A stretch of 64,000 nucleotides of DNA, from positions 40,536 through 104,535 of the forward strand of contig JAFWBI010000005.1 of NCBI GenBank assembly GCA_017507215.1, read 5' to 3'. Shown here piece by piece: positions 15,191-24,806 of this stretch; the stretch's first letter is position 1, and each line of letters opens with the position of its first letter. The translations under genes and the position numbers were made by a program. The notes under the pieces were generated by a model, which was not told the DNA's origin, made no database searches, and worked only from the letters and a program-made list of their open reading frames with translations. This DNA is from Clostridia bacterium (GTDB lineage Bacteria > Bacillota > Clostridia > Christensenellales > UBA1242).

Positions 15191-16318
15191 ATGACAAACA
15201 AAGATTTCTTTATGGCACTCGATGCTTTAGAAAAAGAAAAAGGAATTGAAAAAGAATATTTCTTAGATGCACTTAAAACTGCACTCACAACTGCATATAA
15301 GAGAAACTTTGACGAAGTTAGACCAGTTGAAGTTGAACTTAAACCAGAAAAATATTCTATTGAAATTTATGCTTATCAAACTGTAGTTGCAGAAGTTGAA
15401 AATCCAGATGCTGAAATTTCACTTCAAGATGCAAAACTTGTTAAAAAGACTGCAAAGATTGGTGACAGAATCAAAACACCAGTGACTCCAAAAGAATTTG
15501 GAAGAATCGCTGCAGGAACAGCAAAACAAGTTATCACACAAAGACTTCGTGAAAAAGAAAAGAGCTCAGCATATGGCGAATTTTCAAACAAAGTTGATAC
15601 ACTCATGACCGGTGTGGTTAATCGAGTTGACGCTGGAACAGTTTATGTTGAATTTCCAAACACTAACATCGAAGGTGTTATGATGGAATACGACCAAATG
15701 ACAACTGAAAAATATAACGTTGGTGACAGACTTAAAGTTTATGTTAAAAAGCTTCGTGAAACAAACTATGGCGTTCAAGCAATCGTTTCAAGAGCTGATG
15801 CTAGATTTGTTAAGAAGTTATTTGAACTTGAAGTTCCTGAAATTCAAGACGGCGTTGTTGAAATCGTTAACGTTGTTCGTGAAGTTGGTTACAGAACAAA
15901 AATTGCAATCCACTCAAAAGACCCTAACGTTGATGCACTTGGTGCGTGCGTTGGAACAAAAGGCGTGAGAGTTAACTCAATCGTTTTCCAACTTGGTGGT
16001 GAAAAGATTGATATCATCGTTTGGTCTGATGACCCATTTGAATATATCGCAAGAGCACTTTCTCCAGCAAAAGTTATTTCTGTTGAAATTGACGAAATCA
16101 CAAAGTCTGCAAGAGTTATTGTTTCAGATGACAAACTTTCACTTGCAATCGGAAAAGGTGGTCAAAATGTTCGCTTAGCAGCAAAACTTACAAACTGGAA
16201 GATTGATGTTAAGAGCGAAAGCAGAGCACAAGAAGAATCAAAAGCTCTTGACAGTCACACAGACGTTGGTGACATCGGCGACATCTTTGGTGGAACTGAA
16301 GATATCAATTTAGACTAG
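15191..16318 (+). CDS. nusA: Transcription termination/antitermination factor NusA
   Basis: 375-aa NusA with the Firmicute architecture: RNA-polymerase-binding N-domain (1-125), S1 domain (about 135-205, MTGVVNRVDAGTVYVEF), KH1 and KH2 (about 230-345, ending IGKGGQNVRLAAKLTNWKI) and a short acidic tail, without the two extra repeats of E. coli. It modulates pausing, termination and rRNA antitermination. ATG 15191 follows AGGAG at the end of rimP; the frame from 15167 overlaps rimP. Confidence 0.97.
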   Translation: MTNKDFFMALDALEKEKGIEKEYFLDALKTALTTAYKRNFDEVRPVEVELKPEKYSIEIYAYQTVVAEVENPDAEISLQDAKLVKKTAKIGDRIKTPVTPKEFGRIAAGTAKQVITQRLREKEKSSAYGEFSNKVDTLMTGVVNRVDAGTVYVEFPNTNIEGVMMEYDQMTTEKYNVGDRLKVYVKKLRETNYGVQAIVSRADARFVKKLFELEVPEIQDGVVEIVNVVREVGYRTKIAIHSKDPNVDALGACVGTKGVRVNSIVFQLGGEKIDIIVWSDDPFEYIARALSPAKVISVEIDEITKSARVIVSDDKLSLAIGKGGQNVRLAAKLTNWKIDVKSESRAQEESKALDSHTDVGDIGDIFGGTEDINLD

Positions 16319-16329
16319 GAAGGTGCTTT

Positions 16330-16590
16330 ATGCAAAAACGAGAGCCTGAACGCACCTGCATAGCTTGCAGAAAAAAAGGTGACAAGTCATTGTTTTTAAA
16401 GGTTGTTTTAAACAAAAATGGCGAAGTCAAAATTGAGAGAGATGCAAAGCTTGATGGTCGTGGTGCTTATATTTGTAAAAACATAGATTGTGCTAAGGCT
16501 TGCAAAAAGAATAGAGCACTTAATCGTGTGTTTAAAACTAATATTTCTGAAGAAATTTATGGGGAAATTTTGAATGAATATGAAAATTAA
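16330..16590 (+). CDS. ylxR: YlxR (DUF448) RNA-binding protein
   Basis: 86-aa YlxR-family protein. PERTCIACRKKGDKS and DGRGAYICKNIDC are the diagnostic motifs, with Cys pairs that could bind metal. The conserved position between nusA and infB supports a role in RNA metabolism; in Bacillus the homologue has been linked to RNase P modulation. RBS AGGAAGG. Its last 17 bases overlap ylxQ, indicating translational coupling. Confidence 0.9.
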   Translation: MQKREPERTCIACRKKGDKSLFLKVVLNKNGEVKIERDAKLDGRGAYICKNIDCAKACKKNRALNRVFKTNISEEIYGEILNEYEN

Positions 16591-16873
16591 TAAAGCAAGA
16601 ACATATGTCGGGTTCGCGAGCAAATCAAGAGCCATAAAATTTGGGGTTGATGACATATGTAAATGCAAAAGGGCAGAACTTGTGATTGTGTCTGATTCTC
16701 TTCAAGAATCAAGCATGAAAAAAATCACAGCTTTTGCCGAAAAAAATCGTAAAGATTTATTGAAATTGAGTCTTGACGATTTTGAAAACTTGTTAGATAA
16801 TAAAGGTGTTAAAGCATTTGCCATTTTAGACAAAAATTTGGCAATGGCGATAAAGAAAGAATTTAATGACTAA
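16574..16873 (+). CDS. ylxQ: YlxQ, L7Ae-family RNA-binding protein
   Basis: 99-aa L7Ae/YbxF-fold protein (kink-turn RNA binders). The typical pattern is visible: KARTYVGFASKSRAIKFG, a Lys-rich AELVIVSDSLQESSMKKI helix, and GVKAFAILDKNLAMAI at the end. It is sandwiched between ylxR (17-base overlap) and infB, its normal place. Likely associated with RNase P RNA or the ribosome. Confidence 0.88.
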   Translation: MNMKINKARTYVGFASKSRAIKFGVDDICKCKRAELVIVSDSLQESSMKKITAFAEKNRKDLLKLSLDDFENLLDNKGVKAFAILDKNLAMAIKKEFND

Positions 16874-16894
16874 TCTGTAGTCTTGGAGGAAATT

Positions 16895-19510
16895 TTGAAC
16901 AAAACAGAAAACAAAACACAAGTTGATTTCTCAAACATCAGAGAAATGCAAAACCTTATCAAGTCAAACAGCGTTTCAAACTTGGCTGGTGAATTGAAGT
17001 CTTTTAAACAAAGGCTTAGTGTTGTTGGGGGCAAAATTCTTGAAATCAAGAAAGCAAATGAAAAAGCAGAAGTGAAGGCTCCTGCCAAAACAGAAGTTAA
17101 AGAAACTGCTCCTGTTGAAGAACCTGCAAAAGCTCCAGCAAAACCAGCAGAACAACCAGCAAGACAAGAAAGACCACAACAAATGGCTAGACCAGCTGCA
17201 CAAGCTCAAGGTCAAAGACCACAATATGGAAACAATGGCTATCAAAACGGTAGCTATAACAGAAATGGTCAAAGTGGTCAAAGACAAGGTGGAAACAATT
17301 TCCAAGGAAACCGTCAAGGTGGAAATGGCAGATTCACTCCAACTGGTGAACGTAGGTTTGATAATGGCAGAGATTATTCTGGCAGACAAGGTTCATTTGG
17401 CAATAATGGTGGACAGTTTAACCGTAGTGGAAATGCTCAAGGTCAAAATGGTGGCTTTGGCAAAAAACCATTTGGAAACAACGCAGGTTCATCAACAGGA
17501 TTCGCTCCAAGACTTCCAAGACCAACTGAAAGCTTTGATGCAAGTTCACTTGCTAAAAACAACAATAGAACTGCAACAAAGAAGAAATCTTATGAAAAGA
17601 ACGGAGATGAAAAGAAGTCTTTAAACAAGAAAGCTCTTTTGATGCGTGGCTATGTCGATGAAGAAAATGGCATGGACGACGAAAGCATGACAACCGTTAG
17701 ACGTTATTCTAAAAAGACTAAAGAAGAAGCTGCTCCAGTTAAACCAGTTATTAAAAAGATTGAACATGCAGTTATCACAACTGACAACTTAACAGTTAAA
17801 ATCTTAGCTGAAACCATTGGAAAGTCTGTTCCAGAACTTATGGGCAAATTCTTGCTTTTGGGAATGATGGTTAACATCAACAGCAATATTGATTATGAAT
17901 CAGCTGAACTTGTTGCTTCTGAATTTGGAATCACTCTCGAAAAACAAGTTGAAAAAACATTTGAAGAAAAACTTGCTGAAAGCTATTCAAGTGTTGTTGA
18001 TAATGAAGCAGACTTGGTTAAAAGGCCAGCGATTGTTACTGTTATGGGTCACGTTGACCACGGTAAAACATCTCTTCTTGATAAAATCAGAAAAACAAAC
18101 GTTGTTGAAGGCGAAGCTGGTGGCATCACTCAAAGCATTGGTGCTTACACAATCAAACTTAACGGCGAAGAAATCACATTTATCGACACTCCTGGACACG
18201 CAGCATTTACAGCGATGAGAGAACGTGGTGCAAAACTCACAGATATTGCAATTTTGATTGTTGCGGCTGACGACGGTGTTATGCCACAAACAATTGAATG
18301 TATTCATCAAATTAAGCAAATCAATGTTCCAATGATTGTTGCAATCAGCAAAATTGATAAACCGGGTGCAAATATTGATAATGTTAAAACTCAACTTGCA
18401 ACACATGACGTTCTTCCTGAAGAATGGGGTGGCGATGCAATTATTGTTCCAATTGATGCAAAACATGGTGAAAACATTGATAAACTTTTGGAAATGGTTC
18501 TCTTTGTTGCTGAATATCAAAACTTGAAGGCAAATCCAAAGAGAAAAGCACAAGGTTCAATCATTGAAGCTAGACTTGATAAAGGTCTTGGTGCTGTTGC
18601 ATCAGTTCTTGTTCAAAATGGTACACTTAATGTTGGTGACTATGTTGTTGTTGGAACATGCACTGGTAAAATCAGAGCGATGATGAATGACAAAAATGAA
18701 AGAGTTAAATCTGCTGGCCCATCAATTGCAGTTCAAATTATGGGTCTTAGTGGTGTTCCAAATGCAGGCGACGAACTCTTTGTTGTTGATGAAAAGATGA
18801 GTCGTCAAGTTGCTTTAGAGCGTCAAAACACAGCTAAGGTTGAAATGATTAAGAGTGCTGACCTTTCAATTGAAAACATGATGAACAAGATTGCTGACAG
18901 CAATTTCAAAGACTTCAATGTTATTGTTAAAGCAGACGTTCAAGGTTCAGTTGAAGCGCTTCGTGCATCACTTTCAGAACTTCAAAATGAAGAAGTTAAA
19001 GTTAGATTTGTTAGTGGTGGTGTTGGTGCTATTAATGAAAATGACGTGAGCCTTGCTCAAGCAGCAAATGCACTTATTGTTGCATTCAACACAAAAACAG
19101 ACTTCAAAGCAAAAGTTCTTGCTGATAAATATAAAGTTGAAATCAAAAACTCAAAAGTTATCTATGAAGTGATTGATTACATCACTGAAAAAATCAACAA
19201 GATGGTTGCTCCAAAATATAAAGAAGTTGTCACAGGTCATGCAGAAATCCGTGCAACATTTAAGGCAAGCAAAGTTGGTCTTATTGCTGGAACTTATGTT
19301 CTTGACGGAAGAATTTCTAGGGGAAGCAAAGTTCGTGTTATGCGTGGCGAAAAGAAAATCTTTGAAGGTGAAATTTCAACAATTCAAAGAGAAAAGAATG
19401 AAGCTAAAGATGTTGATGCTGGATATGAATGTGGTGTTACATTCGCAGGATTCACAGACTTTATTGTTGGCGACACATTCGAAACTTACAGCTTAGAAAG
19501 AATTAACTAA
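16895..19510 (+). CDS. infB: Translation initiation factor IF-2
   Basis: 871 aa. TTG 16895 is chosen since GGAGGA (16885-16890) is ideally placed; an upstream TTG at 16883 would overlap that site. The N-terminal third is low-complexity: a Pro/Ala/Lys/Glu stretch followed by a Gly/Asn/Gln/Arg/Phe-rich segment (about residues 100-205). An IF2_N-like helix domain precedes the GTPase G domain: GHVDHGKTS (P-loop), DTPGHAAF (G3), SKID (G4), then domains II-IV ending near FVGD. IF-2 brings initiator tRNA to the 30S subunit. Confidence 0.97.
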   Translation: MNKTENKTQVDFSNIREMQNLIKSNSVSNLAGELKSFKQRLSVVGGKILEIKKANEKAEVKAPAKTEVKETAPVEEPAKAPAKPAEQPARQERPQQMARPAAQAQGQRPQYGNNGYQNGSYNRNGQSGQRQGGNNFQGNRQGGNGRFTPTGERRFDNGRDYSGRQGSFGNNGGQFNRSGNAQGQNGGFGKKPFGNNAGSSTGFAPRLPRPTESFDASSLAKNNNRTATKKKSYEKNGDEKKSLNKKALLMRGYVDEENGMDDESMTTVRRYSKKTKEEAAPVKPVIKKIEHAVITTDNLTVKILAETIGKSVPELMGKFLLLGMMVNINSNIDYESAELVASEFGITLEKQVEKTFEEKLAESYSSVVDNEADLVKRPAIVTVMGHVDHGKTSLLDKIRKTNVVEGEAGGITQSIGAYTIKLNGEEITFIDTPGHAAFTAMRERGAKLTDIAILIVAADDGVMPQTIECIHQIKQINVPMIVAISKIDKPGANIDNVKTQLATHDVLPEEWGGDAIIVPIDAKHGENIDKLLEMVLFVAEYQNLKANPKRKAQGSIIEARLDKGLGAVASVLVQNGTLNVGDYVVVGTCTGKIRAMMNDKNERVKSAGPSIAVQIMGLSGVPNAGDELFVVDEKMSRQVALERQNTAKVEMIKSADLSIENMMNKIADSNFKDFNVIVKADVQGSVEALRASLSELQNEEVKVRFVSGGVGAINENDVSLAQAANALIVAFNTKTDFKAKVLADKYKVEIKNSKVIYEVIDYITEKINKMVAPKYKEVVTGHAEIRATFKASKVGLIAGTYVLDGRISRGSKVRVMRGEKKIFEGEISTIQREKNEAKDVDAGYECGVTFAGFTDFIVGDTFETYSLERIN

Positions 19511-19520
19511 AATTAAACTG

Positions 19521-19550
19521 AAGAGCATTATATATTTGTGTAATGCTCTT
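19521..19550 (+). terminator. Hairpin between infB and rbfA
   Basis: AAGAGCATTA (19521-19530) pairs perfectly with TAATGCTCTT (19541-19550) around a 10-base loop. The following TAAATTT is a poor T run, so it is more likely a partial terminator or mRNA-processing/stability element than a full stop. Confidence 0.5.
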
Positions 19551-19567
19551 TAAATTTAGGAGATAAG

Positions 19568-19954
19568 ATGGCAAATAATAGAATGAGCAGAGTAAACTCT
19601 GAGATTCAAAAAAGTTTGATGACAATCATTTCAAGATTTGACGATTCAGAAATCGCTTCTGCAATGATTTCAATCATGAAAGTTGATACATTTTCAGACT
19701 TTTCAATGTCAAAAATTTACGTTAGTGTTTTTGGGTCTGAAGAACAAAAGAATAAAATTGTTTTAAAGCTTAACCAAAACAAAAAATCAATTAGATATGA
19801 ACTTGCACATTCGTTAAAACTTAGAAACGTTCCAGAACTTATGTTTATTGTTGATGACGTTGAAGAACGTGCAGAGAGAGTATTAAAATTATTCGACCAA
19901 ATTGAGGCCGATTTAAAGGAAACCACAACTGATGGACAAGATGATAATGCTTAG
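19568..19954 (+). CDS. rbfA: Ribosome-binding factor A
   Basis: 128-aa KH-type 30S maturation factor. SRVNSEIQKSLMTIISRF, KVDTFSDFSMSKIYVSVFG and LRNVPELMFIVDD follow the RbfA pattern. RBS TTAGGAGA. It overlaps the next gene (nrnA) by 23 bases, as is frequent in this conserved cluster. The preceding hairpin may lower its expression relative to infB. Confidence 0.93.
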   Translation: MANNRMSRVNSEIQKSLMTIISRFDDSEIASAMISIMKVDTFSDFSMSKIYVSVFGSEEQKNKIVLKLNQNKKSIRYELAHSLKLRNVPELMFIVDDVEERAERVLKLFDQIEADLKETTTDGQDDNA

Positions 19955-20912
19955 CGATGTCGCTAAGATAATTCGAGAATCAAATAACATTTCAATTTAC
20001 ACACACATAAACACAGACTGTGATGCGCTTGGCTCGTCGCTTGCACTTCGTGAAGCGCTCAAGCAAATGGGCAAAAATGCTGATGTTTATGTAAATTCAA
20101 ACTTTCCAAACAATTTCAAATTTTATGGTGATTTGAGTTTTGTTAATCACAAGACTGTTGAAGGAAAATATGACCTTGCAATTTGTTTAGATTCTGCAAC
20201 TGAAGGCAGACTTGGAAAGTATAAATTCACTTATAGAAAGGGCGTGAAAAACACTCTCGCAATTGACCATCATCAGTTATCAAATGAAAACTTTTGTAAG
20301 GTTAATTTTGTTAAGGAAGCATCTTCAACTTCTGAAATTTTGTTTGAACTTTTGATTTCGATGAAGGTGAAACTTACAAAATATATTTGCAAATGCTTAA
20401 TTTCAGGTATTTTGACTGACACAGGAAGATTCACACATTCAATCAAACCAAAAACACTTTTTGTTGTTTCAAAGCTTTTGAAATATGGTGAGCTTAAGAT
20501 GGAAGAAATCACAACACCACTTTTCAATTCAATGACATTTGAAGTGTTCAACTTAATGCAACTTGCTTATGATAAGATTGAATTCTATTCAGATAAGCGT
20601 CTTGCAATGATTATGTTTTCAAATGAAGACTTCAAAAAAACATCAACCACAATCAATGATGTTGATGCGTTTCCAGACATTCCACTTCAGCTTGAATGTG
20701 TTAAATTTGCAATTTTGGCATCTGAAGATGATAAAGGATATTTCAGAGTATCATTTAGGTCTAAGGGTGAAATTTCGGCAAAAGATGTCGCTGAATCATT
20801 CGGTGGTGGTGGACACTTGAACGCAAGTGGTTGCAAAATTTTTGGAACATTTGAAGAAGTTAAAGAAAAACTTTTATCAAACTCACTTGAAATTTTAGGT
20901 TGGAAAAAATAA
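19932..20912 (+). CDS. nrnA: NrnA-type DHH/DHHA1 phosphoesterase
   Basis: 326-aa DHH-family enzyme that degrades short RNA oligomers and pAp. Motifs in order: THINTDCDALGSS (His25, Asp29, Asp31), CLDSA (Asp87), IDHHQ (112-114), LTDTGRF (around 165) and GGGGHLNASG in the DHHA1 domain near residue 300. Metal ligands are all present. The start is inside rbfA; ATG 19941 and 19947 are possible alternatives. Position between rbfA and truB is standard for Firmicutes. Confidence 0.92.
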   Translation: MDKMIMLSDVAKIIRESNNISIYTHINTDCDALGSSLALREALKQMGKNADVYVNSNFPNNFKFYGDLSFVNHKTVEGKYDLAICLDSATEGRLGKYKFTYRKGVKNTLAIDHHQLSNENFCKVNFVKEASSTSEILFELLISMKVKLTKYICKCLISGILTDTGRFTHSIKPKTLFVVSKLLKYGELKMEEITTPLFNSMTFEVFNLMQLAYDKIEFYSDKRLAMIMFSNEDFKKTSTTINDVDAFPDIPLQLECVKFAILASEDDKGYFRVSFRSKGEISAKDVAESFGGGGHLNASGCKIFGTFEEVKEKLLSNSLEILGWKK

Positions 20913-20914
20913 AA

Positions 20915-21793
20915 ATGAGCAATTTAAAAGGATTTGTTAATATAATAAAGCCTACAGGAATGACATCTTCTGATGTAGTGTGCAAAGTTAAGAAAATTTT
21001 GCATATGAAAAAGGTAGGGCATTTAGGAACCCTTGACCCAGCAGCGTCAGGGGTTCTTCCTGTTGCAGTCGGAAAAGCTACAAAGTTTTTCGACTATTTT
21101 TTGTCAAAAGAAAAAAAGTATACTGCAGTGGTTCGATTTGGAATTCAAACTGATACACTTGATAGTTTTGGAAATATAACCAGAATAGAAGATAATGTGG
21201 ACATTTCTGAAGATAAAATCAAAAAGGTTATACCTGAATTTCTTGGTGAGATAGAACAATATCCACCTAAATTTTCGGCTTTGAAAGTTGGTGGAAAGAA
21301 AGCGTATGAACTTGCAAGAGAAGGCATTGAATTTGAATTAAAACCACGAAAAATAACCATTCACAGCATAGCGCTTCGAGAGAAAACAGAAAAAAACACT
21401 TTTGTTTTTGATGTGCACTGTTCAGCTGGAACATATATCAGAACATTGTTTTCAGATATTGCAGAAAAAATTGGAACGATTGCAAACGTTCCTGTTATCA
21501 TCAGAACAAAAAGTGGAGCATTTAATATTGACAATGCTGTTACATTTGAAGAATTTGAACAAAATATATCAGTGATAAAAATTGAAGATGTGTTTCAAGA
21601 TTTTGAAATGGTTGATATTGATGAAAATATGGCAAAAAAGGTGCTAAATGGCGTTCCTGTTTCACTTGATGATTTAGGAATTAAAAAGGTGATTAAAATG
21701 CCATTTTTAATTAAATTTAATGGTGAAGTTGTTGGATTATATGAATTGAAAAACAACAAAACAAGTGCAATTGCATATGTTTATGATAATTAA
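20915..21793 (+). CDS. truB: tRNA pseudouridine(55) synthase TruB
   Basis: 292-aa pseudouridine synthase acting on U55 of the T-loop. GHLGTLDPAASGVLPV holds the catalytic Asp41; KYTAVVRFG, the YPPKFSALKVGGKKAYELAR motif and GTYIRTL are further TruB hallmarks. ATG 20915 is preferred over the TTG at 20900, which overlaps the nrnA stop. The bifunctional FAD synthetase ribF that commonly follows truB is absent. Confidence 0.95.
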   Translation: MSNLKGFVNIIKPTGMTSSDVVCKVKKILHMKKVGHLGTLDPAASGVLPVAVGKATKFFDYFLSKEKKYTAVVRFGIQTDTLDSFGNITRIEDNVDISEDKIKKVIPEFLGEIEQYPPKFSALKVGGKKAYELAREGIEFELKPRKITIHSIALREKTEKNTFVFDVHCSAGTYIRTLFSDIAEKIGTIANVPVIIRTKSGAFNIDNAVTFEEFEQNISVIKIEDVFQDFEMVDIDENMAKKVLNGVPVSLDDLGIKKVIKMPFLIKFNGEVVGLYELKNNKTSAIAYVYDN

Positions 21794-21810
21794 AAAGGAA
21801 TAATGAAAAT

Positions 21811-22650
21811 ATGATTAAATTTGGTCCGTCTGGATTTTGTGAAGATTTTGCAGAAAAACACAAATCAACTGAGGAAATGCCAGAATGGTTGAAAGAACAT
21901 AGCTTGAAGTGCTATGAGCTTTCATTCACAAATGGCGTTAGACTTTCACTTGAAACTGCTGAAAAGTATGGCAGGTTATTTGAAGAGTCTGACATTGAAG
22001 TTTCTGTGCATGCGCCTTATTATATCAATTTTGCAAATCCAGACCCAGTTATGATTGAAAAGTCAAATGGCTATATAATTGAAAGCTTAAAACGAATGGA
22101 AAAACTTGGTGCAAAAAAGCTTGTTTTCCATCCGGGAACACAAATGAAAATGACTAGAGAAGAAGCCTTTGAAAACACATATAACAACATCAAAAACTTG
22201 ATTAATGTTTTAGATGAATATGGTTTTTCAAATTATTATCTTTGCCCTGAAACAATGGGAAAGCATGGTCAAATTGGAACGGTTGAAGAAATTGCAAAAA
22301 TTTGTGCTATTGACGAAAGAATCATTCCAACAATCGACTTTGGTCATGTAAATTCATTTGGGCAAGGTTCGCTTAAAACGGAAGAAGACTTTGCTGAAGT
22401 TTTTGAAACTTTTAAAAAGTATCTTGGCGAAAGATTCAATAAGGTTCATATTCATTTTTCAAAAATTGAATATGGAAAAAAGGGAGAAATCAGGCATTTA
22501 ACATTTGAAGACAGTGTTTATGGTCCAGAGTTTGAACCACTTGCAAAAGTGCTTAAAAAATATAACATTGAAGCATGTGTTATTTCGGAATCGAACGGAA
22601 CTCAAACAAAAGATGCCTGCATCATGCAAAATATTTATCAATCGGTTTAG
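21811..22650 (+). CDS. Endonuclease IV-like TIM-barrel (AP endonuclease family 2)
   Basis: 279-aa TIM barrel with nearly the full endonuclease IV zinc set: VHAPY, VFHPG, CPETMGK, IDFGHV, VHIHFS and ISESNGT. The position of the third-zinc aspartate (VDRH in E. coli Nfo) reads EIRH, so one Asp ligand is replaced by Ile while the His remains. It may be a two-metal variant or a relative acting on another substrate. Weak RBS AAAGGAA. It ends the truB transcript with no terminator apparent before the efp promoter. Confidence 0.75.
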   Translation: MIKFGPSGFCEDFAEKHKSTEEMPEWLKEHSLKCYELSFTNGVRLSLETAEKYGRLFEESDIEVSVHAPYYINFANPDPVMIEKSNGYIIESLKRMEKLGAKKLVFHPGTQMKMTREEAFENTYNNIKNLINVLDEYGFSNYYLCPETMGKHGQIGTVEEIAKICAIDERIIPTIDFGHVNSFGQGSLKTEEDFAEVFETFKKYLGERFNKVHIHFSKIEYGKKGEIRHLTFEDSVYGPEFEPLAKVLKKYNIEACVISESNGTQTKDACIMQNIYQSV

Positions 22651-22667
22651 TTTTTGATTTAAATACA

Positions 22668-22696
22668 TTGATTTTTGATAGATTGTGTGTTATATT
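22668..22696 (+). promoter_or_regulatory. Sigma-A promoter for efp
   Basis: TTGATT (22668-22673), 17-base spacer, TATATT (22691-22696). Confidence 0.65.
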
Positions 22697-22743
22697 ATTT
22701 ATAGAAATTTTGCGAATGCAATTCGTTTTATTATGGAGGATTT

Positions 22744-23301
22744 ATGATTACAGCAGGCGATTTAAGAAAAGGCGTTACATTTGAATATGAAGGAAAGGTT
22801 TATGTTGTTGTTGATTTCATGCACGTTAAACCAGGTAAAGGCGCAGCTTTTGTTAGAACAAAATTGAAAAATGTTATTACTGGACAAGTTATTGAACTTA
22901 CATTCAACCCAGTAACAAAATTTGAAAAAGCTCAAATTGAAACAAAGCAAATGCAATATCTTTACAGTGATGGTGATTTATATTATTTCATGGATAATGA
23001 AACATATGAACAACTTCCACTCAACCATGACCAAGTTGAAGATGCTCTTCAATTCATCGTTGAAAACATGGACGTTACTGTAAGATTCTACAAGGGTGAA
23101 GCTTTCAGTGTTGAACCACCAAACTTCGTAGAACTTAAGATTGTTGAATGCGAACCAGGAATTCAAGGTGACACATCAAAAGCTGGAAACAAACCAGCTA
23201 AACTTGAAACAGGTCTTGTTCTTCAAGTTCCACTTTTCATTGATAATGGTGAAACAATCAGAATTGACACAAGAACTGGAACATATATGTCAAGAGTTTA
23301 A
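22744..23301 (+). CDS. efp: Elongation factor P
   Basis: 185-aa EF-P, which rescues ribosomes stalled on polyproline. Three beta-barrel domains; the [15 protein letters not shown] loop near residue 32 carries the lysine that is modified in other bacteria, and [11 protein letters not shown] closes domain III. Strong RBS ATGGAGGA. Monocistronic, with its own promoter and terminator, immediately before the spoIIIA operon as in Bacillus. Confidence 0.97.
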   Translation: MITAGDLRKGVTFEYEGKVYVVVDFMHVKPGKGAAFVRTKLKNVITGQVIELTFNPVTKFEKAQIETKQMQYLYSDGDLYYFMDNETYEQLPLNHDQVEDALQFIVENMDVTVRFYKGEAFSVEPPNFVELKIVECEPGIQGDTSKAGNKPAKLETGLVLQVPLFIDNGETIRIDTRTGTYMSRV

Positions 23302-23311
23302 TAAAAAATAT

Positions 23312-23345
23312 AAAATATGCCAAAATAAGGCATATTTTTTTTTGC
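23312..23345 (+). terminator. Terminator of efp
   Basis: AAAATATGCC (23312-23321) pairs with GGCATATTTT (23329-23338), followed by Ts. Confidence 0.85.
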
Positions 23346-23353
23346 GCAATTTT

Positions 23354-23361
23354 CATATAAT
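23354..23361 (+). promoter_or_regulatory. Possible sigma-E -10 element of the spoIIIA operon
   Basis: CATATAAT resembles the sigma-E -10 (CATAcaaT), 40 bases before spoIIIAA. The only KMATATT-like -35 candidate (GCATATT, 23330-23336) lies in the efp terminator and is two to three bases too far away, so this is tentative. Confidence 0.35.
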
Positions 23362-23400
23362 GCTGCTCGAATAAATAAGATTAAGCAGGGGTGATGAAAG

Positions 23401-24318
23401 GTGCATAATATTTTTCCTGAATGGCTTTACAGCATAATCAATAAAAATTTTTTATATGATTACATTTATGAAATCAGAATAAGGGCAAACAAACCTATAA
23501 TGATTAACTATAAAGGAAAATATCTAGAGCTTAAAGAAACAAATGAATTTTCAAAAAACACAATAATAGGAACACAAGAGCTGATTTCTTATATTGTAAG
23601 CGTTGCAACAAAACAGTCAGTTTACGCATATAACGACCAGATAAAAGAATGTTTTGTGACAACTGATGGTGGAATGAGAATTGGAATTTGTGGCACAGCT
23701 ATCTATAATAATGGAATGATTGCAACAATCAAAAACATCACTTCACTTAACATACGAATAAGTCATCAAGTTATCGGTGCATCAGAAAAAATTATAAATA
23801 CGTTATGTTATAATAACAAAGTTAAAAATACATTAGTTATATCTCCACCAGGGGCAGGAAAAACAACTCTAATTCGAGATATTGTCTACCAGTTTTCAAA
23901 TGAAAAAAGAGTTCAAAATATTTTGGTTGTTGATGAAAGATTTGAAATTGCAGGAATGGGAAGGAATAATCATATTGAAATTGGAAACTATGTCGATGTA
24001 ATCTCAGGGGCCGAAAAAGGATTTGCATTTTCAAGTGCACTAAAAACAATGTGTCCTAGCGTTATTGTTACAGATGAGATATCAAGAGAAAATGATATCG
24101 AATCGATAAAGCAGGCAATAAAATCTGGTGTTGCTGTAATTGCTTCTGCTCATGCAAAGGATTTGAATGATTTGAGATTTAAGGCATATTTTAATGACAT
24201 TATAAAAGATAAATACTTTGAAAGGATTGTGATTTTGTCAACCAGAAATGGTGTGGGAACGATTGAAGGTGTTTTTGATGAAAACTTGCGTGGGATTTAT
24301 TTGCCATTAATCATATGA
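23401..24318 (+). CDS. spoIIIAA: Stage III sporulation protein AA (ATPase)
   Basis: 305-aa secretion-type ATPase of the forespore feeding-tube channel. Walker A SPPGAGKTT at residues 148-156, Walker B near VVDERFEIAG, and the SVIVTDEIS and SAHAKD motifs follow the SpoIIIAA/VirB11-like pattern. GTG 23401 follows AGGGGTGA (23387-23394). Made in the mother cell during engulfment in model species. First gene of an eight-gene operon; its end overlaps spoIIIAB by four bases. Confidence 0.95.
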   Translation: MHNIFPEWLYSIINKNFLYDYIYEIRIRANKPIMINYKGKYLELKETNEFSKNTIIGTQELISYIVSVATKQSVYAYNDQIKECFVTTDGGMRIGICGTAIYNNGMIATIKNITSLNIRISHQVIGASEKIINTLCYNNKVKNTLVISPPGAGKTTLIRDIVYQFSNEKRVQNILVVDERFEIAGMGRNNHIEIGNYVDVISGAEKGFAFSSALKTMCPSVIVTDEISRENDIESIKQAIKSGVAVIASAHAKDLNDLRFKAYFNDIIKDKYFERIVILSTRNGVGTIEGVFDENLRGIYLPLII

Positions 24319-24800
24319 AAATAATTTTGGTTATGGGTGTGATTTGCGTGTTTGGCGCTGTTGGCTATTTATATAAATCGAAGCTTGAACATGAATATAA
24401 ATTTTTACAATTCATAAGCGATTTTGTTAGCTATTATTATTCGAATATTGTTTTAGTCAAAAACAACACAGTTGAAATAATTAATAATTATATAATTACG
24501 CATGAAAATAAAAACGCAAATTATTGCAAAATGTTTTCAAAAAATAAATATATGTATGAAATTAATCCAAAAATATTAAATTATTACATTTCTCAAAGTG
24601 ACAATGTTTCAGTAATTGAAAATTATTTTTTGCAAATTGGGAAAAGTGAATATGATTATGAAATGGAAAAATCAAAAAACTTTTTAGGATTTTTAAAAGA
24701 TAAAATAGAGGAAAGTTATTCAAATTTTAAAAATAAAGGAAGCTTATATTTTAAAATTTTGATTTCAATAGGGGCAATATTGGCTATATTAATTTGGTGA
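24315..24800 (+). CDS. spoIIIAB: Stage III sporulation protein AB
   Basis: 161-aa protein with an N-terminal and a C-terminal membrane helix, typical of SpoIIIAB (GspF-like). The ATG overlaps the spoIIIAA stop (ATGA), signalling translational coupling. Conserved sequence is limited; the identification relies on the helix layout, the FLGFLKDKIEESY stretch and operon position. The base composition here is unusually AT-rich with many Asn/Tyr/Lys codons. Confidence 0.85.
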   Translation: MKIILVMGVICVFGAVGYLYKSKLEHEYKFLQFISDFVSYYYSNIVLVKNNTVEIINNYIITHENKNANYCKMFSKNKYMYEINPKILNYYISQSDNVSVIENYFLQIGKSEYDYEMEKSKNFLGFLKDKIEESYSNFKNKGSLYFKILISIGAILAILIW

Positions 24801-24806
24801 TATATT

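Noticed and set aside
17115-17624. 169-aa alternative frame within infB
   Set aside because: Overlaps the low-complexity part of IF-2 in another frame; no RBS.
17987-18553. 188-aa minus-strand reading frame inside infB
   Set aside because: Fully antisense to the conserved IF-2 GTPase domain; Asn/Cys/Phe-rich composition is typical of an antisense frame.
21811-22650. Loss of one Zn ligand in the endonuclease IV-like protein as evidence of inactivation
   Set aside because: Six of seven motif positions are intact and the change could be a subfamily trait; not enough to claim a dead enzyme.
23330-23361. Full sigma-E promoter for spoIIIAA
   Set aside because: The -35-like GCATATT is part of the efp terminator and the spacing is too long; only the -10-like box was kept, at low confidence.
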